A stretch of 11,803 bases of DNA from Saccoglossus kowalevskii. Taxonomy: Eukaryota > Hemichordata > Enteropneusta > Harrimaniidae. Below, piece by piece: positions 9,462-11,803 of the stretch. Under the pieces are notes generated by a model. That model ran no database searches. It was not told the origin of the DNA and saw nothing but the letters and a program-made list of their open reading frames with translations. Position 1 is the first letter of the stretch, and every line of letters starts with the position of its first letter. The stretch covers positions 257,730 to 269,532 of the forward strand of contig NW_003151254.1 of the NCBI RefSeq assembly GCF_000003605.2, in the 5' to 3' direction. The position numbers and the translations under genes were made by a program.

Positions 9462-9605
9462 CTCGGCATGTGTCGAGTTTCGGTCCCAAGCATCTATTGG
9501 GAACAAGATCGAGTTCTTTTCGGCACGTGCCGACTCGGTCCCGACCGGTCACACACAAGTTTCAGCACGTGCCGACTCAGTCCTGAGTCTCGGCACGTGC
9601 CGAGA
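9462..9605. repeat. Array of four CACGTG-type palindromes
   Basis: Four related palindromic units: CTCGGCATGTGTCGAG (9462-9477, imperfect), TCGGCACGTGCCGA (9520-9533, perfect), CAGCACGTGCCG (9563-9574, one mismatch) and an 18-bp perfect palindrome at 9588-9605 (TCTCGGCACGTGCCGAGA). The linkers are related too (GACTCGGTCCCGA, GACTCAGTCCTGA). The centres are 57, 42 and 28 bp apart. CACGTG is an E-box core, and in DNA transposons arrays like this are often subterminal transposase-binding sites. The 75-codon minus-strand frame at 9494-9721 is a read-through of this array and is not a gene. Confidence 0.8.
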
Positions 9606-9688
9606 TCTCTAACGTGAACGCCACTAAAGACTACTATCCCTCTCAATCTGTCACATGGTGAATTAAAATTGTCATTTACAATCTTCTC

Positions 9689-9702
9689 GGGGGGGGGGGG
9701 GG
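9689..9702 (+). repeat. G14 homopolymer
   Basis: Fourteen consecutive G residues between CTTCTC and TGCTCGAG, inside the right arm of the transposon. The length is likely variable between individuals, and the run could form intermolecular G-quadruplexes. Confidence 0.9.
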
Positions 9703-9759
9703 TGCTCGAGTATGCTCCCACCCCTAAAAAAAAATCACAAGTTTCTGAGTTGGGACCCT

Positions 9760-9783
9760 GGGCGCTAACGTGGTCAAGTACAG
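9760..9783 (-). repeat. Right terminal inverted repeat
   Basis: Reverse-complement partner of 8225-8248, 21 of 24 identical. The inner sequence beside it (CCCTAAAAAAAAATCAC, then TTTCTGAGTTGGGACC) has no obvious counterpart on the left, so the terminal repeats are short or the left arm has been rearranged. Confidence 0.75.
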
Positions 9784-11107
9784 CAGATCAGGTAAAGACT
9801 ATGTTGTGCTTAGATCTTATCCATTGTTAACATAAATGCTGAAAATTTTGAACATATATTTTGATTGTTTGGTAGGCAAATTGTTGTAGTAAACCATTTT
9901 AAATTAATTTTGCAATAGACAAATTTCACCAGTGTCTTTGAAAATCATGTAGAAGGGAAAATTTGTGATCTTAGAAAAAGAACAAGGACACTGAGAAAAA
10001 AAATTACCACCATTTCAATCAAACTGGAACACAAAATACTATAGAAGTAGAAAATATTAAAGTGGCTTTAATTTTGAGAATTTTGCTACAAGTATGTTAT
10101 AATTTAAAACAACACCCCAGTCAAAACAACACTCCACGATCTTACAACCAATAATAAAGTACATACACATTATTTTCTTACAATGACTGATTATTTTAGT
10201 ATATACAAAGAAGTAATTCACCCTTAATATGTACATGTAATTCACAACAGCCGTTGTCAAGCATTGGGTCTTCGTCACTATTGTTGCCAATTTTATCAGC
10301 GAAGAACTGCTGAAATTCTTTTTTTAGAAAGGTCCAAAGGCTAAAGCTTATCCGTTTAATAGACAGGAACGAATATCCAGAGATGTTCAATTCACAAAAT
10401 TTTTGTTGCAACTCCTCCCCACTGTGTGCTAAATCAAAGATAGCGACAGCTTACTGCATTTGTAGAAGCTGGAGCCGTGATCTTGTCTCTTCCACGTAGG
10501 GGCAGATGACTTTTTCGATGTACATGTAGCGTAACATCAAATTTGAATTAGGCCAGTGTGATTAATGTCCCAGGTCTTGGGGAAAATTATATGTTGCATG
10601 ACATCTCTGCGTTTTGCTTGGTGGAGAAACTAGGGAGCGAGAAAATCCCCAGAAGCAGACCAAGAAGGTGGTGTTCTGTCGTTTATTTAACCAGTGATAG
10701 TGACTTGGCGGGATATCTCTTTTTCTATGATCCATTTGCATGGGTACGATAGATACACAAATCACAAGGATAATTTAAATCAACATCTCGTTTATTTTCA
10801 CGTTATGGGATTATAAATTACAACAATGTCTCAAAAAGTTATTTTCACACTGGCGACAGTTATTGCTACAATGGGTGTCCAAGAATAATATATATATACA
10901 AGTAAGACAAAACTACGAAAAATTTGGTTCAGTTCAATTCAGCTCATTTAGTGACGAATTCTTCGGTTTTTCCTTTCTGCCCAATATTTCACTGTTTTCA
11001 AAAAAAATCAAACCGCTCCACTGGTGGTCCGACAATAGAGATTCGTACTAACCATCTAGACTTGATTGATTTAGACGATTTCTCAGCACTGTTTTTACGA
11101 GTTTGAG
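9784..11107. other. AT-rich DNA with no recognisable gene
   Basis: Short frames on both strands (10057-10290 and 10196-10411 on minus; 10558-10752 on plus with 10562-10765 on minus; 10863-11106 on plus) have no recognisable domain and overlap one another. The minus-strand stretch about 10200-10450 stays open for about 80 codons after an internal stop and could be decayed coding sequence, possibly belonging to the transposase remnant nearby, but nothing in it confirms that. Confidence 0.5.
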
Positions 11108-11363
11108 CAGGGAAAATGTAAAAAATGGAGTGCTAACAATTTCACAGGATCATTGCCGTATGTGGATTGTTAGTTGCCGCTTAACAAGTCTGGATCAAAG
11201 ATACTGAAGTGGGCCAGGATACTGATGTCATGAGTAGAAAACCTTTGTTCAATATTGCTGACTAGCTGATCAACGTACATTTCACCGTACGCTGTTCTGA
11301 ATAATCGGCTCGCTGTTTTACGGAGATGATCAAGGGTATCTTGTAATTGTAGTGAATATTGTC
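11108..11363 (-). pseudogene. hAT (ZNF862-like) transposase C-terminal remnant
   Basis: The frame read from 11363 down to 11173 gives a tail with YVDQLVSNIEQRFSTHDI, then AHFSIFDPDLL. This matches the C-terminal pattern I know from hAT-type transposases and the ZNF862-like proteins derived from them: a helix with (Y)..L(I/V)..(I/L)..RF, a short linker, then an (F)xIFDP motif. A TAA at 11170-11172 closes the frame after SGN. The same frame continues with STYGNDPVKLLALHF, which resembles the next family segment (YG..x(I/V)..LA.H(Y/F)), so the stop looks like a nonsense mutation. Upstream the frame runs into a transposon-like end at 11364 and a stop (TAA) just beyond it. The zinc finger, RNase H-like core and catalytic residues are absent from the window. 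It is a dead fragment. A terminal exon of a domesticated gene is less likely. Confidence 0.5.
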
Positions 11364-11480
11364 CAGGGTTCTCCACAAGGGGTTTTTACTGGGTGCCGCG
11401 CCCTGTTATCTGAAATTGCCGCCCTGTTTAAATTGTCAGCGCCCTGTTATATTTCCTGTGCGCCCTGCATGGTCCCAGAC
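11364..11480 (+). mobile_element. hAT-like transposon end with GCCCTG boxes
   Basis: CAGGGTTCTCC at 11364-11374 resembles hAT terminal repeats, which usually begin CAGGG or CAGTG. It lies exactly where similarity of the neighbouring transposase remnant ends. Downstream are four GCCCTG boxes at 11400, 11421, 11441 and 11462, in three cases within (G)CGCCCTG and in three followed by TT. Such repeated motifs just inside the end fit hAT subterminal transposase-binding sites. No matching right end (GGAGAACCCTG) occurs before the window edge, so the element runs off or is truncated. The 82-codon frame at 11352-11600 crosses this repeat and is not a gene. Confidence 0.45.
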
Positions 11481-11803
11481 AAAGAATTGTTTACAAAACA
11501 GGCCAACACTCATTGTCTTCCGAAGATGATTCATCGTGCTCAGGGTAACTGGTTCATTGTTTTAAGGTGCAACTGTGAAAATTCCGGTTTGTTATCGTAG
11601 CAGGTCACCGTGAGGTGATAACACCACCAAACAAAAAGTTACAATTTTTTTCAAAACGATTAAAACTGAACATGTGGCCTAAAAAGTACATTACCGTACC
11701 CATATTTTTACTGCCAGGGTGACGTCAAATATATAAAATCGTTATCGGTAAAACCATTTGTTAACATAACGTCTATGGTTAAACCAAGTTCACGCCGTGA
11801 CTA
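11481..11803. other. Window end, no gene recognised
   Basis: Probably the interior of the hAT-like element followed by unassigned DNA. A perfect cAMP-response-element octamer, TGACGTCA, lies at 11720-11727. Without a nearby promoter it is only a string match. Confidence 0.4.

Larger units (their letters stand above)
8977..9643. repeat. Nested collinear inverted-repeat pair (foldback-like)
   Basis: Five blocks on the left appear in the same order when the right side is read on the minus strand: AGAGGGAT (9029-9036 and 9636-9643), GCGTTCACGTTA (9047-9058 and 9610-9621), TCAGGAC (9060-9066 and 9580-9586), TCGGC (9082-9086 and 9571-9575), GCTGAAA (9091-9097 and 9560-9566). A further left unit at 8977-9009 also pairs with 9587-9619, at roughly 26 of 33 bases with one gap, so the left arm appears to hold two units. 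This suggests a foldback-type element nested inside the 1.56-kb transposon, or long subterminal inverted repeats belonging to it. Confidence 0.7.
8225..9783. mobile_element. 1.56-kb non-autonomous DNA transposon
   Basis: The terminal inverted repeats at 8225-8248 and 9760-9783 match at 21 of 24 positions, including an uninterrupted CACGTTAGCGCCC core and GTACTT near the tip. The left arm repeats GCGCCCACC at 8243-8251 and 8295-8303. The right arm has GCTCCCACC near 9714. No transposase frame is present: the longest frame inside is 75 codons and is built from repeats. It is therefore a non-autonomous or internally replaced copy. The target duplication is not clear (the left flank ends ATTA, the right flank starts CAGATCA), so the superfamily cannot be assigned safely. 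The interior carries nested inverted repeats, palindromic arrays and a G run, listed separately. Confidence 0.7.

Noticed and set aside
10558-10765. Overlapping 64- and 67-codon frames on opposite strands
   Set aside because: Neither has a recognisable motif. Mutual antisense overlap suggests that at most one could be real, and nothing favours either.
10797-10811. TTCACGTTATGGGAT matching 8978-8992 (14 of 15) as another copy of the inner transposon unit
   Set aside because: Similarity ends immediately outside the 15 bases, and a few such matches are expected by chance.

Overview
The window reads as intergenic or intronic DNA from an animal nuclear genome, most plausibly a marine invertebrate. 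It is AT-rich, CpG is scarce outside one island, and no continuous open frame exceeds about 110 codons. There are no bacterial-style operons or ribosome binding sites. Nearly everything that can be named is a transposable element or a remnant of one. The pearl/HINE-like element and the MITE starting TACTGTAAA are types I associate with molluscs, lancelets, echinoderms and similar lineages. The species cannot be fixed from the sequence alone.

Layout. A 39-bp tandem pair opens the window (5-82), followed by plain AT-rich DNA to about 1.2 kb. At about 1290-2137 lies a non-autonomous element made of four diverged monomers of about 155 bp in a two-monomer (312 bp) higher-order pattern, a short GGACGCAC microsatellite and a GC-rich terminal hairpin. 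This is the architecture of Helentron-associated (DINE/pearl-like) elements. From 2.1 to 5.0 kb there is no gene. That stretch holds a 96-bp segment present twice (3152-3247 and 4769-4864, 94/96 identical), with an 18-bp duplication around the first copy, and a near-perfect palindrome at 4237-4259.

A compact CpG-rich island (about 5018-5465) carries a TCTCGCGAGA promoter-type palindrome. It is the best candidate in the window for host regulatory function. From 5.5 to 8.2 kb the DNA is again AT-rich, with a cluster of TTAGC/GCTAA palindromes (6845-6922) and a complete 161-bp MITE bounded by TA (7507-7667).

From 8225 to 9783 lies a 1.56-kb non-autonomous DNA transposon with 24-bp terminal inverted repeats. 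Nested in it is a second, collinear inverted-repeat system, with an array of four CACGTG-centred palindromes, two ACTAGT-centred palindromes and a G14 run. The right end (11170-11363, minus strand) encodes what looks like the C-terminal tail of a hAT-type (ZNF862-like) transposase, interrupted by a stop. It abuts a hAT-like end at 11364 that carries four GCCCTG boxes spaced 20-21 bp apart.

No intact protein-coding gene, tRNA, rRNA or CRISPR array is supported. The short open frames were examined and, apart from the transposase remnant, judged to be chance or repeat-derived.
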